Below, piece by piece: positions 1-9,321 of a stretch of 64,000 nucleotides of DNA. Origin of the DNA: CAVSCR01 sp963726575 (GTDB lineage Bacteria > Actinomycetota > Actinomycetes > JAHEKZ01). A program made the position numbers and the translations under genes. The notes below the pieces were generated by a model. It had not been told where the DNA came from and did no database searches. It saw only the letters and a list, made by a program, of their open reading frames with translations. The stretch spans positions 1 to 64,000 of the forward strand of contig CAVSCR010000002.1 of NCBI GenBank assembly GCA_963726575.1, read 5' to 3'. Position 1 is the first letter of the stretch, and each line of letters begins with the position of its first letter.

Positions 1-33
1 CCCGGAAGCCGAATCGGCAAGTCCCGCGCAGGC

Positions 34-2433
34 TCAGCTTGGGAGGTACTCAGTGCTCCATTCGATTCCGGCGGCGCCAGTGCGAACCATGTCGTCGATG
101 GTGTCAGGCTGGTAGCCGAGCTCAGCGAGGATCGTGCGCGTGTGCTCGCCGTACTTGGGAGCGTCGGCGGGGACTACGACGCGGGCTGTGGCGGGGCGTA
201 CCGCGATGGGTGCGACCAGGGTCACGGACCTCCCGGCTGGGTGTTGCAGCAGGACGTTGAAGTGGTAACTCGACCTTGTCCACGGCTGAGTGCCCGCACT
301 GGCATGGGCGTCCCGCCGGTGGTGCAGGGTCGCCAAGGGCTGCACGGTGATCCCCAGTGGCGTCAGTTCGTCGTGGCATTGGGTGACGGTTCGGTCCGCG
401 AAGTGATGAGCCAAAGTCTTGGTCAGTTCATCGTCGGTCAAGGCATCGGCGTTCGCGACGCCGATCAGGGCGCCCAGCCCAGCGAGGCGGTGCGAGGGGA
501 TCACTACGAACACCCAGCCGTCGCGTGCGGCGTAGATGCGGTACGTCGGGCTCTCGCCGCGTGCGGTCGGTCCGGATGGCTCATGGCGGCAGTCTGCGGG
601 CTGGAGCATGAACGGCGCCTGGATCAGTTGTCCGGCGGCCGCCAGGGAGGTGCGTGCGGTCGAGATGCGCCCGGTGCGGTCCTTGTCGTACAAGGCGAAT
701 GCGGTGGCGGCTGCTGCGGCGAGGCCGGCGAGGACGTCGATGGTGCCGAAGTGGGCGTGTTCCTCCGGGGCGTCGATGCCTGCGCCGAAGCGGGTCATGA
801 TGCCGGTGGCAGCTTGCACGAGGTCGTCGTAACCCGGTCGCTGGCTCCACGGCCCGCCCTGTGGCCCGCTCCACGCGTCGAGCTGACACAACACAGCGTT
901 GGGCGCCAGGGCAGCCAGTTCCGGCGCGGTGAGCCCGAGGCGACCCAGTTGTGCCCCGCTGGCGTTGACGGTGATCACGTCGGCATGAGCCAGCAGCCGG
1001 TGCAACGCGGTGCGACCGGCCGCCGACTTGGCGTCGAGCAAGATGCTCTGCTTGCCGCGGTTGGCGTGCAGACCGCAGAGCACTGTGTTCCACGGGTCGA
1101 ACGTTGGAGCCGGTGGGTCCACCTTGATCACGCGGGCGCCGAACCGCGCCATGGTCGATCCGATCGTCGGTCCGGCGATCACGTTGGTCAGGTCGACAAC
1201 GGTGACGTCGTCGAGCCACCCGGGGGTCGGCTCGACGGTCGGCGGTGAGTCCAGGCTGCGTTCGCCGACAGGCTCGGTCCACACCACCGGCCCCATCCGC
1301 TTGATCTGGCCCAACTGAGCATCGTGGTGGTCGACGACCAGACCGGAGGCGTACGCGTGGTCGGACTGCAGCCACTCCGTCGTGGTTCGGGTGCCGACTG
1401 CGGGCACTCCACAAGCCGCGAAGGTGTCTTCCCAATCTCGGCTGGACCGGGTGCGTAGAACCGCGCCGATGCGTCGGGACAACCAGTCCGACCACTCGGT
1501 GGAGATCGGGTGTGCGTACAGCGTGCAGTCCGCTCCGTCTGGCCACTGCTCAGTTGGCAAATACGGATCGTGCGTTGGCAGACCAGCCGCCACCGCCTCC
1601 TCCCACAGTTCCAGCGTCTCCAGCACGATGCGGGGGTGGCGGTTGTGGGAAACCGCGACCAGGTACAACGGGCGGCCGTCGCCGCACCAGTACGTTCGGT
1701 AGAACGGGTCCAGCAAGGTCTGGACCTGTTCGTAGGAGATGTCACGGACACCGTCCGCGATCGCTTGCTCGCGACGCGACCTGTACCGAGCCGGCACGTC
1801 CTGCACGAACATCGAGTTGTAAGCCAGCGCCTCCAAGAGGCTGGACGCGAGCGGCACCTCGATGTGGTCGCCCTCTCCGTGACGCAGCCGCGCCCGCAAC
1901 GCCAATGCGACGGCCATCGCTCCGAACACACCGGCATACGCCGAACCCAGCGGCAGCGGGGAGTAGGACGCGGGAATGCCCATGAGCACCCGGTTCACCC
2001 CCATGTCCGAGAACTGCCCGGTGGCCGCAGCGATGACCCCCTCGTAGGCCGCCACCCCGGCGTGCTCCTCGTCGGTGGAAGCGAATCCCGGCAGCGACAG
2101 GTAGATGACCCGCGGATGCTCGGCGCGGACGGCGGCGGGGTCCAGCCCGAACCGGTCGAGCGCGCCCGGCCGGAAGTTCTGAACCACCACGTCGCACTCG
2201 GCGACCAGCCTGTGCGCTGTCGCCAGGTCCGCCGGATCTTCGAAGTCCAGCCGCAGGCGGCGCTTGCCTGCGTTGAGCACCGCATCCGCCGCTGCCGTCC
2301 ACCGCCAACCCCCCGGGGGATCGACGTGCAGAACGTCGGCGCCGTTGTCCGCCAGCAGTCGAGCCGCGGCCGGTCCGGCCATCCACTGCCCCAGGTCAAC
2401 GACTTTGACTCCAACCAGCGGACCGGCCTGCAT
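34..2433 (-). CDS. Tandem-fused family III (CaiB/BaiF) CoA-transferase
   Basis: Two complete CaiB/BaiF-like halves lie in one 799-aa chain. Half 1 covers about residues 1-400 (opening VKVVDLGQWMAGP) and half 2 about 403-799 (opening VTVVDLTNVIAGP). Family III enzymes move CoA between organic acids through an aspartyl-CoA intermediate and normally work as interlocked dimers of a chain of about 400 aa. Half 2 keeps the catalytic-Asp motif (GYDDLVQAATG, near residue 534). In half 1 the matching stretch reads AYEGVIAAATG, Glu for Asp, so half 1 may be structural only. I chose the ATG at 2433 because GGAAGG lies about 11 bases upstream; a GTG at 2445 is possible. The gene is divergent from an IclR regulator, which probably controls it. 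The substrate is unknown; catabolic carboxylic acids are usual for this pairing. Confidence 0.9.
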   Translation of the reverse strand: MQAGPLVGVKVVDLGQWMAGPAAARLLADNGADVLHVDPPGGWRWTAAADAVLNAGKRRLRLDFEDPADLATAHRLVAECDVVVQNFRPGALDRFGLDPAAVRAEHPRVIYLSLPGFASTDEEHAGVAAYEGVIAAATGQFSDMGVNRVLMGIPASYSPLPLGSAYAGVFGAMAVALALRARLRHGEGDHIEVPLASSLLEALAYNSMFVQDVPARYRSRREQAIADGVRDISYEQVQTLLDPFYRTYWCGDGRPLYLVAVSHNRHPRIVLETLELWEEAVAAGLPTHDPYLPTEQWPDGADCTLYAHPISTEWSDWLSRRIGAVLRTRSSRDWEDTFAACGVPAVGTRTTTEWLQSDHAYASGLVVDHHDAQLGQIKRMGPVVWTEPVGERSLDSPPTVEPTPGWLDDVTVVDLTNVIAGPTIGSTMARFGARVIKVDPPAPTFDPWNTVLCGLHANRGKQSILLDAKSAAGRTALHRLLAHADVITVNASGAQLGRLGLTAPELAALAPNAVLCQLDAWSGPQGGPWSQRPGYDDLVQAATGIMTRFGAGIDAPEEHAHFGTIDVLAGLAAAAATAFALYDKDRTGRISTARTSLAAAGQLIQAPFMLQPADCRHEPSGPTARGESPTYRIYAARDGWVFVVIPSHRLAGLGALIGVANADALTDDELTKTLAHHFADRTVTQCHDELTPLGITVQPLATLHHRRDAHASAGTQPWTRSSYHFNVLLQHPAGRSVTLVAPIAVRPATARVVVPADAPKYGEHTRTILAELGYQPDTIDDMVRTGAAGIEWSTEYLPS

Positions 2434-2458
2434 CTCAGAGTTCACCTTCCGCGCGATG

Positions 2459-2473
2459 CGGACAATCTGTCCG
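2459..2473. promoter_or_regulatory. Candidate IclR operator palindrome
   Basis: A perfect inverted repeat, CGGACA-atc-TGTCCG, lies in the 99-bp gap between the divergent CoA-transferase and IclR genes. IclR-family regulators usually bind palindromes of about 15 bp in such divergent promoters. The assignment is inferred from position and symmetry only. Confidence 0.45.
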
Positions 2474-2532
2474 TATGATGGCTCGGACGCTACTGTGCTG
2501 GCTCGAGGCCAGTCAACGGTCAAGGGGATGCG

Positions 2533-3318
2533 ATGCCGGACACCCGCAGTCGGACCGTCCAGTCCGTCGACCGTGCCGTCCGCCTGCTGCGCGTGATAGC
2601 CGAGTCCGACACCGACCTGTCCCTCGCGGAGCTGGCCAATCGATGCAGCCTGGAGCGCCCCACCGCCTGGCGGTTGCTGTGGACGCTCGAGGCCAACGAC
2701 ATGGTCGAAAAGGCCGGACCGTCGCGGTACCGACTGTCACCGCGAGTCCCCGGTCTGACACCGCACCACCTGCAGGACTCGCTGGTCCGCCTCAGCCGGC
2801 CAGTCCTGACCGAACTGGCCGCCACCCACCGCGTCACCGCGTCACTCGCCTACCTGCAACCCTTCGACCTGGCCTACGTCGACCAAGTCGATGGACCTAG
2901 CTTTACTGCTCCGCACTGGGAAGGTCCGCTCTCCTTGCACGCGTCCTCGCCCGGCAAGGCTGTCCTGGCCGCGCTACCGGACTCCGAAGCGCGCGCCATG
3001 GTCGGCTCCCACCTCGCCAAGTTGACCGAGACCACCATCACCGACGACGACGAATTCACCGACGAGCTCGCCCGCGTCCGCGCACTTGGCTACGCCACTT
3101 GTCACGGTGAAGACGTCACCTACTCCAACGGCGCATCTGCCGCGATCCAGATGAACGAACGACCCATCGCCGCCATCGACCTGTGGGGACCCGACCGCCG
3201 TGTCCCCGAGTCCCGACTCGATGAACTGGGCCAAGCCGCCATTCACGCAGCCGCCAAGATCGAGTCCCTGCTGCGCCCGAAGCAGCAACCGGACCAAGAC
3301 CTCGGAGCCAACCAGTAA
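2533..3318 (+). CDS. IclR family transcriptional regulator
   Basis: A 261-aa protein of normal IclR length. The N-terminal winged helix-turn-helix spans about residues 8-65 (LSLAELANRCSLERPTAWRLL is the recognition region). An effector-binding domain follows at about 80-250, with the family-typical SPGKAVLAALP segment and a GEDVTYSNGASAAIQM-like core. An AAGGGGA ribosome-binding site lies just before the ATG. It is transcribed away from the CoA-transferase and probably represses or activates that gene in response to its substrate. The TAA stop at 3316-3318 is followed, in the same frame and without a gap, by the remnant of a serine recombinase. Confidence 0.92.
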   Translation: MPDTRSRTVQSVDRAVRLLRVIAESDTDLSLAELANRCSLERPTAWRLLWTLEANDMVEKAGPSRYRLSPRVPGLTPHHLQDSLVRLSRPVLTELAATHRVTASLAYLQPFDLAYVDQVDGPSFTAPHWEGPLSLHASSPGKAVLAALPDSEARAMVGSHLAKLTETTITDDDEFTDELARVRALGYATCHGEDVTYSNGASAAIQMNERPIAAIDLWGPDRRVPESRLDELGQAAIHAAAKIESLLRPKQQPDQDLGANQ

Positions 3319-3339
3319 CAGCCGTCGAACGACACGGCC

Positions 3340-3600
3340 TTGGTGTTCCACGTGTTCGCATCGATGGCCGAGTTCGAGCGGGACCTCATTCATGAGCGCA
3401 CGATGGCCGGGCTGCAAGCGGCACGGGCTCGTGGTCGCACCGGTGGACGGCCGACCGTGTTGACGCCAGAGAAGCTGCGGGCCGCGCAGTCGATGCTGGC
3501 GGCGGGTGAGTCCGTGGCAGCGGTGGCCAAGGCACTGGGGGTGTCGCGGGCGACGGTTTACCGGGGTCTGCGGTTGGCATTCCGGCCCTCGGCGGCCTGA
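3340..3600 (+). pseudogene. Serine recombinase (resolvase/invertase) C-terminal remnant
   Basis: Only the last 86 residues of a Tn3-resolvase/DNA-invertase-type serine recombinase remain. They begin in the segment VFHVFASMAEFERDLIHERT (start of the long E-helix) and continue through a basic linker (ARARGRTGGRP) into a C-terminal helix-turn-helix (SVAAVAKALGVSRATVYRGL). The catalytic domain with the active serine is missing. Homology appears to start at about 3331, a few codons after the IclR stop and in the same frame, so the breakpoint lies at 3319-3335. The TTG taken as start is not a convincing translation start. Probably a scar of a lost mobile element. Confidence 0.85.
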
Positions 3601-3664
3601 GTAGTGCCGGCCGGTGTCGAGCCCGTGTCGACACCGTGACTCGGCACCGATAGCCGGGCGGAAG

Positions 3665-6600
3665 TCAGGAGCTGAGCGCGGTCGCCCGCCCAAGGAGGGT
3701 GTCGGTTTCGGTGAGTGCGGGTGTCGCACCGAGTTGTGAGAAGCTGATGCGGGCCTGGCGCAGGAGGGGTACCGCTGCGGCGGGGTTGTCGAGTGTGATC
3801 ATGCAGCGGCCTTGGCCGAGGTAGCCCAAAGCCGTCTCGTAGGGGTCGGCGAGTTCGTTCCAGGCGCCAGTGGCGGTCTTGAACGAGGCCAGTGCCTCGC
3901 CCGGCCTTTCTTCGGCTTCAGCCACAGTGGCTTGGATAGATGCGGCGACGGCGGGGGCCTGGACGGCCCATGCGAAGCCGGGGAGCCCGGTGCATTGACG
4001 GGCGAGGTCGATCCGTCCGACGGCGATGGCCTCACGTGCGAGATGGAGGGGGAAGTATGGGTCGCGGTAGCCGTCCTTCGTCTCGATGTTCTGGATCCAG
4101 TCGGCCAGGAGTTCTGTTGCTCCGCCAATGGAACCTTGGTGGCGCAAGGTTCTGGCCTTGGGGACCACTGCTAGGTAGATCGGGTCGGGGTGTGGTTCAC
4201 CCAACGCTTGCTCATCCCATTGGGACAGCGCGTCGGCTTCCTCCACGGAACCGGTCAGCGACAACACGTTGGACTTGGTGAGCATCGCCGTCGCCTGCAG
4301 CCAGGCATCCTTGCTGGATGCGCCCTTCTCGATCAGGGTGTCTGCCTCGTCGATCACCTCGGTCCAGCGACCGGCGGCAAGGAGTGCCAGCGCCAGCCAC
4401 AACCGGATCCCGTCTTCCCGGACCTGCATGCCTCGGCGGCGGGCAAAGACCAACCCTTCCCGGGCCAACTCGATCGCGGCGTGCGGACCTTCGCCGACCC
4501 GGGTCCAGAAGGCCAACCCTTGATACAGCGTCGCGGCGCTTCGAGAGGCCCCAGTTGCTATTGCCCAGGCAAGGTCCGAGCGCATCGTTCTTACGGCGCT
4601 GCCATCAGTCTCGAAGTTGTCCAGCATCGCCACTCGTCGATGCACCATCACGTCGATGCGCAGAGCTTGAAGCCCGAGTTCCTCGGACATTGCCAGGGCA
4701 CGATCCAGCAGAAGCGCCTGACGCTTGCGATCGAGATGATCCACGTCTGCGCCGTCACCAAAGAGTCTGGCAGCGATCACAAGCGCCCGGCAGAGATCCT
4801 CGCTTGGCTCTTGGGCGTCAAGAGATGCGAGTCCGGATTCGATGAGTGCGTAACCGTGCTCGACTTGCTCAGGGCTCGAGACGAGGACCCAGGCCAGACG
4901 AATCATCGCGATCCCAACTGCGCCGTGGTCACCGCGAGCCTGCAGGGCGTCGATCGCCTCCTCGAGGAGTTCAATGGCGTCGGTGTCGCGGCCCTCGTCC
5001 TCAAGGACTGTCGCCAGTTGAAGCTGCAGCACCGGACGGGCGGGATGTTTCGGCGGAGCGAGCAGTAGTGCCTGCTCGAAGTACGACAACGCCGCCCCGA
5101 CATCCAGGTTGAGAGCCCGTTCGCCGGCTCGGGTCAGGTACACACGGGCGGGCGTCTCCAGCTGACCGGCCCGGTCCGGGTGTCCGGCAGCGCGAAGGAG
5201 CTCCAGCGCAGCGGAGTAGTGGTAGGCGAGCACGGCACTGAGGTCCTCGACACGTTCCGCAGCCGTGGCTTCGAGCCACTTCGCGGCGGCGACATGCCGA
5301 TCGGCCCGCGATGCCCGCGGTAGCTGGCTGTAGGCGACGTCACGCGTGAGCACATGCCAGAACGAGTACTCGGTTTCGCCGGCCATCGACGACTGTCGCG
5401 ACGGCCGAAGCAGTTCCTTGCGGGACAACTCCCGCAATGCCTCCACCACCTCGGCCACTTCACGCCCTGACATGGCCGCGACGGCACCGGCCCAGAACAC
5501 CTTTCCCACCACCGCCGCATCAGCCAGCAGGGACTTCGCCTCTGCGCTGAGGGTGTCCAGCCGGGCGGCGATCAGCGCCTGCACCGAGTCAGGGAACGGC
5601 ACCTGAGCCCCAGGCCGCAACTCCCAACTGCCGCCCTTTGGCACGATCAGGTCCCGGTCCTTCAGCAGCCGGACGAACTCTTCGACGTACAACGGGTTGC
5701 CGCCGACCCGATCCAAGATCGTGGCCTGCACCTCGGCCGGCAACACGGTCGCCTCGAGCAGCCCGGAGACGAGGCGTGCGGTCTCCGCCTCGGAAAGTGG
5801 GGCAAGGTTGATCGGGGTCGCGTTGCGCAACCCGGCGGCGTAGTTCGGATGCTGCTCGAACAGCTCCGGCCGGGCCGTGCCCACGATCAGAAGCGAGACC
5901 GCTTCGGCCCGATCGGCCAGATGCTCGATGAACGCCAACATCGCCTCATCGGCCCAGTGCAGATCCTCGAACACGATCACGGTCGGGTCCTGCTCCGCGA
6001 CGTGTTCCAGGAACCGCCGCCACGCGGTGAACAACTCCTGGCGTTCGGCGGTCGAGGACGCCTCGATCCCCAGCAGCGGCACGATCCGCTGCCGGAACCA
6101 CGCCCGTTCCTCGCCCTCTGGCAGGACGGCGTCAAGCTTGGCGATGGCGGTAGCCGGGTCGTCGGACTCCAAGATCCCGGCATGGGCCTTCACGACCTCG
6201 CCCAACGCCCAGAACGTGATGCCTTCGCCGTAGGGCAGACAGCGGCCCTGCCGCCACGTCACCAACTCCGACCGGGCATCGACGTGGTTGAACAGCTCGG
6301 CGACGATCCGCGACTTACCCAACCCCGGCTCGCCGACCACCGTCACCAGCTGCGGTGAAGCAGCCGCGATCGTCTTGTCGAAAATCCCCTTCAACAACGC
6401 CAGGTCGATCTCGCGGCCAACGAACGGCGAGTCATGGGTACGGGTCAGATCGGTGCCGAACCGCGCCAACGGGGCTTTGGCGTGGAACACCGCCACCGGG
6501 TCGGTCTTGCCCTTCACCGACGCTGGTGGCAGTTCCTCATAGTCGAAGACGAGCTTGGTCGCGTCGAACGTGGCCTGCCCGACCGCGACGCCCCCCTCGG

Positions 6601-7114
6601 GGGCCACTGACTGGATCCGGGACGCGGTGTTGATCGCATCCCCGGTCATGAACCCTTCACCGGAGGTGGCGACCCGGTCCAGCCGGACCAGCGCCTCCCC
6701 GGTGTTCACCCCCACCCGCAACTGCAACGGGCTGCCATCCACTCCCGTCAACCGTTCCGCATCTTCGGCGATCGCCAGCCCGGCCCGCACCGCCCGTTCC
6801 GGGTCGTCCTCATGCACCGTCGGAACGCCAAACACCCCCACCACGGCGTCCCCGATGAACTTCTCCACCGTCCCGCCGAACCGTTCAATCGCCGCCCGCG
6901 CCACCGCGAAGTACCCGCCCAACATCGCGTTGACGTCCTCCGGATCCGCCGATTCCGACGCCGCAGTGAACCCGACCAGATCACAGAACAACGCTGTGAC
7001 CACCTTGCGCTCCTCGCCCAGGCGGCGAGACGGAGCAGTCAACGGCGCGGTGCAGTCAGGGCAGAACTTGAAGTTGCCCTCATAGACGAAGCCACACGCG
7101 GGACACGCCGCCAC
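3665..7114 (-). CDS. Zinc-ribbon / class III adenylate cyclase / AAA-ATPase / TPR signalling protein
   Basis: An 1149-aa cytoplasmic multidomain protein. Residues 4-21 form a CPAC...CPDC zinc ribbon. Residues about 36-190 form a class III cyclase domain with both metal aspartates (D45 in FCDLVGFT, D89 in KFIGDAVV), the purine-specifying K85 and D159, and the transition-state N162/R166 (INTASR), so it should make cAMP as a homodimer. A STAND/AAA_16 ATPase follows, with Walker A GEPGLGKS (261-268) and Walker B VFEDLHWAD (381-389). The C-terminal half is alpha-helical TPR-like repeats. The order matches actinobacterial cyclase-AAA regulators whose inputs are mostly unknown. It is monocistronic and has a close relative at the right edge of the window. 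Confidence 0.92.
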   Translation of the reverse strand: MAACPACGFVYEGNFKFCPDCTAPLTAPSRRLGEERKVVTALFCDLVGFTAASESADPEDVNAMLGGYFAVARAAIERFGGTVEKFIGDAVVGVFGVPTVHEDDPERAVRAGLAIAEDAERLTGVDGSPLQLRVGVNTGEALVRLDRVATSGEGFMTGDAINTASRIQSVAPEGGVAVGQATFDATKLVFDYEELPPASVKGKTDPVAVFHAKAPLARFGTDLTRTHDSPFVGREIDLALLKGIFDKTIAAASPQLVTVVGEPGLGKSRIVAELFNHVDARSELVTWRQGRCLPYGEGITFWALGEVVKAHAGILESDDPATAIAKLDAVLPEGEERAWFRQRIVPLLGIEASSTAERQELFTAWRRFLEHVAEQDPTVIVFEDLHWADEAMLAFIEHLADRAEAVSLLIVGTARPELFEQHPNYAAGLRNATPINLAPLSEAETARLVSGLLEATVLPAEVQATILDRVGGNPLYVEEFVRLLKDRDLIVPKGGSWELRPGAQVPFPDSVQALIAARLDTLSAEAKSLLADAAVVGKVFWAGAVAAMSGREVAEVVEALRELSRKELLRPSRQSSMAGETEYSFWHVLTRDVAYSQLPRASRADRHVAAAKWLEATAAERVEDLSAVLAYHYSAALELLRAAGHPDRAGQLETPARVYLTRAGERALNLDVGAALSYFEQALLLAPPKHPARPVLQLQLATVLEDEGRDTDAIELLEEAIDALQARGDHGAVGIAMIRLAWVLVSSPEQVEHGYALIESGLASLDAQEPSEDLCRALVIAARLFGDGADVDHLDRKRQALLLDRALAMSEELGLQALRIDVMVHRRVAMLDNFETDGSAVRTMRSDLAWAIATGASRSAATLYQGLAFWTRVGEGPHAAIELAREGLVFARRRGMQVREDGIRLWLALALLAAGRWTEVIDEADTLIEKGASSKDAWLQATAMLTKSNVLSLTGSVEEADALSQWDEQALGEPHPDPIYLAVVPKARTLRHQGSIGGATELLADWIQNIETKDGYRDPYFPLHLAREAIAVGRIDLARQCTGLPGFAWAVQAPAVAASIQATVAEAEERPGEALASFKTATGAWNELADPYETALGYLGQGRCMITLDNPAAAVPLLRQARISFSQLGATPALTETDTLLGRATALSS

Positions 7115-7257
7115 GCCCGGAGACTAGAGGATCAAGCCGGTCCCGTGGCTGGCCGCACAGCGAGAACGCTGCGCTGAACGGCTAGGCCACTCACCCCACC
7201 CTGCCCGGTCCGGGCCCCTGCGTCCGGGCTTGTTCATGTCACCAGAGGAGCACTGTC

Positions 7258-8030
7258 ATGCCCGAAACCCTGTCCCTGACCAGCCCCACCGAGGTCGTCT
7301 CAGCGATCCCGGCCTTGCTCGGCTTCCACCCCACCGACTCGCTTGGTCGTCCTGCTGCTCGACCCGGAACGCGGCCGCCTCGTCTGCACCATGCGGGCCG
7401 ACTTGGCCACGGCTGCTGAGGCGCTCACCCGGCAGCTGATCGACGCGGCCGCACGGATCGGACCGGTGCAACTGCTGACCGTCGCCTACCCGGCGTCGTT
7501 GCCCGCCTGGATCGACAGCACAGAAGAACAGAGTGTCCGTGCCGTGCTCGAGGACGTCCAGGCAGCCGGCATCGACTTGAAGGACGCGCTGCTCGTCACC
7601 GAGGGTTGTTGGTGGTCGATGTTGTGCACCGACCCCGACTGCTGCCCGATTGGCGGCACCCCGATCCCCACCGGCACTACTGTGCTCGAGGCGCTCCGGG
7701 TACGGGAAGGACTTGTCGCTGTCGCGCCATCGCGGGACGACGTGGAGGACCGATACGCGCTGCGCTCAGAGCCTTCTGCCGACGAGCTTGAAGCCGCCAG
7801 AACTCTTGTGGCCGGGACGCTACGTCAGCGATGCGACCGATCTCTCGACCTGTTGCCCGCCTCTGCCGACGACACCGAGACTGCGGACGCCGAGATGATG
7901 TGGCTACTGCAAGACGTTGACGTGCGCGACTGGGTGCTGGCAGAGCTGGCCACCGGTCCTGTGGATGCAGCGCAGGTCGACGCACTCGTGCGCGTCGCAC
8001 TATCGGCACCGGTGCAGCAACGAAGTGGTC
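7258..8030 (+). pseudogene. DUF4192 domain protein, frameshifted and 3'-truncated
   Basis: The ATG at 7258 follows a good GAGGAG site and starts a typical DUF4192 N-terminus (SPTEVVSAIPALLGFHPTDSL). At about 7342 one extra T shifts the frame; removing it gives the expected DSLVVLLLDPERGRL continuation, which then runs to about 8030 (DALVRVALSAPVQQR). Beyond that no frame resembles the usual DUF4192 C-terminus, so the 3' part is missing or scrambled. DUF4192 has no established function. An intact paralogue is at 13077-14180. The frameshift could be a sequence error, but the missing 3' end suggests real decay. Confidence 0.75.
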
Positions 8031-8123
8031 CATGCGCGTCGGAGCGTCGTGTTCGCCCACACCGTCAGGATCACCGCCACGTCGTCCATGTCGGGACACT
8101 ACGAACCGCCACCGACAACCGTG

Positions 8124-8363
8124 CTACTCCTCGGCTGCTTCGAGTGGCTCTGAAAGCTGCGGGACTTCCGATTCTGCGGACAGGTGCTCCAGCACGCCGT
8201 AGACCACGAATGCGGGCCACACCAGCGCCTTGCCCAGCGCCTTCGCCCTGCTCTTCGGATCGGCGTCGGCGTGCTGCCAGTAGTACACGCCGGCACCGAT
8301 CACCCCAAGCGCATAGACCTTGCCGCCACCGGAACCACCTGAATGCCCGCCTCTAGTAGTCAC
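8124..8363 (-). CDS. Small membrane protein of unknown function
   Basis: A 79-aa protein from a GTG start with AGAGG upstream. A Gly/Ser-rich N-terminus leads into two short hydrophobic stretches (YALGVIGAGVYYW, about residues 18-30, and ALVWPAFVVYGVLEHL, about 46-61), separated by a basic loop with PKSRAKALGKA. The C-terminus is acidic. I do not recognise a family. It lies head-to-tail 54 bp after another membrane protein gene on the same strand, so the two may be co-transcribed. Confidence 0.6.
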   Translation of the reverse strand: MTTRGGHSGGSGGGKVYALGVIGAGVYYWQHADADPKSRAKALGKALVWPAFVVYGVLEHLSAESEVPQLSEPLEAAEE

Positions 8364-8417
8364 AGCCGATCAGTCCTCTCTGCTCGAGGTTCGGAGCGGA
8401 AAAAGAGTTGCGGAGCA

Positions 8418-8933
8418 CTATCCACGGGCGATGCCCGCCGGCGTCTTGCCGACCTGGCCTGCCGGTGCGGACCTCACTGCGGCCCGGCGCTCGGCCCGCA
8501 GCAGCAACAGCATCGGGGCAAGCATGAGCAGACACCACACGGTCTCGACCCAGCCGAACAACCACAGGGCCAGGTAGAACCCGATCACCCCCAGGTAGCC
8601 CAACTGGGGCCGCCGTCCCCCGCTGAGGATCAGCACCCCAATGGTCGCCTCGAAGACGACCAAAAGGCCGATGAACAAGAACTGGTTTGGTGCCACGACG
8701 GCACGCCAGGTGTCGCTCACCCAGGCGAAGTGCGCCGGGTCGGCGAACCCGGCGTAGTCAACCCCGGTCGCCAGGTTGATCACGTGCACCAGAGCGCCGC
8801 CGATCAGGAACAGCACCCCGACCGCGGCCCGTCCGACATACCGTGCTCGCCGGCTCCGGCCCGCCCACACGCAGGCGATGATCGTGGTGACGCCGCAGAC
8901 CAGCCACAGGATCTCCCAGAAGATGCTGTCCAT
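8418..8933 (-). CDS. Integral membrane protein of unknown function
   Basis: A 171-aa protein starting at the ATG preceded by a strong GGAGGAGG site; longer upstream readings lack a ribosome-binding site. About four membrane segments are visible: FWEILWLVCGVTTIIACVWA, AAVGVLFLIGGALVHVINLA, FLFIGLLVVFEATIGVLIL and a C-terminal GYLGVIGFYLALWLFGWVETVWCLLMLAPMLLLL-type pair. There are no catalytic motifs. It probably forms a unit with the small membrane protein downstream. Confidence 0.7.
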   Translation of the reverse strand: MDSIFWEILWLVCGVTTIIACVWAGRSRRARYVGRAAVGVLFLIGGALVHVINLATGVDYAGFADPAHFAWVSDTWRAVVAPNQFLFIGLLVVFEATIGVLILSGGRRPQLGYLGVIGFYLALWLFGWVETVWCLLMLAPMLLLLRAERRAAVRSAPAGQVGKTPAGIARG

Positions 8934-9321
8934 GGCTGCCTCCTCCAGGCCCACCTCAATGCGATCACAACACCCACCGGGTCCGTCCAGAGGCGGACGT
9001 CCCTTCACAAGCCGAAGCCCCGCACGTGACGGGGGAGACACGGGCGGGGCTCGGTTGACCGGCGAATGGGCTAGTCCAGAGGCCGGTCCTTGGTGCACCT
9101 GTGGGGTTGGCGACCGCGGCAAGGGGTCGACTAGGACTTGCGCTCGGCCCGCAGGGTCAACACCCAGGACTGCCGGAGCAGCCTGAGGTCGAGAGGCGCA
9201 TCACGCGCCAGTACAGGCTAAGTGATACCTGGACTGAGAGCGTTGTGCGGGGCAGAATCCGACCCCTGTCGTGAGAAAAGTGCCTCTGACCTGCGAGGAT
9301 GCGATCTTTCAGAGCGAGAGA
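8934..9321. other. 388-bp intergenic region downstream of the sigma-factor gene
   Basis: No convincing gene on either strand. It contains an 8-bp inverted repeat AGCCCCGC/GCGGGGCT (9016-9023 with 9044-9051, 20-nt loop), a possible weak terminator for leftward transcription, and a short GGCGC-atcac-GCGCC repeat near 9193-9207. The right part presumably carries the 3' untranslated region of the sigma-factor gene. I do not see a tRNA or a known RNA fold. Confidence 0.4.

Noticed and set aside
142..1248. 368-aa plus-strand ORF
   Set aside because: It is antisense to the CoA-transferase, whose two halves are both recognisable.
8934..9321. Possible tRNA or structured RNA after sigA
   Set aside because: No cloverleaf or known RNA fold could be built; only short inverted repeats are present.
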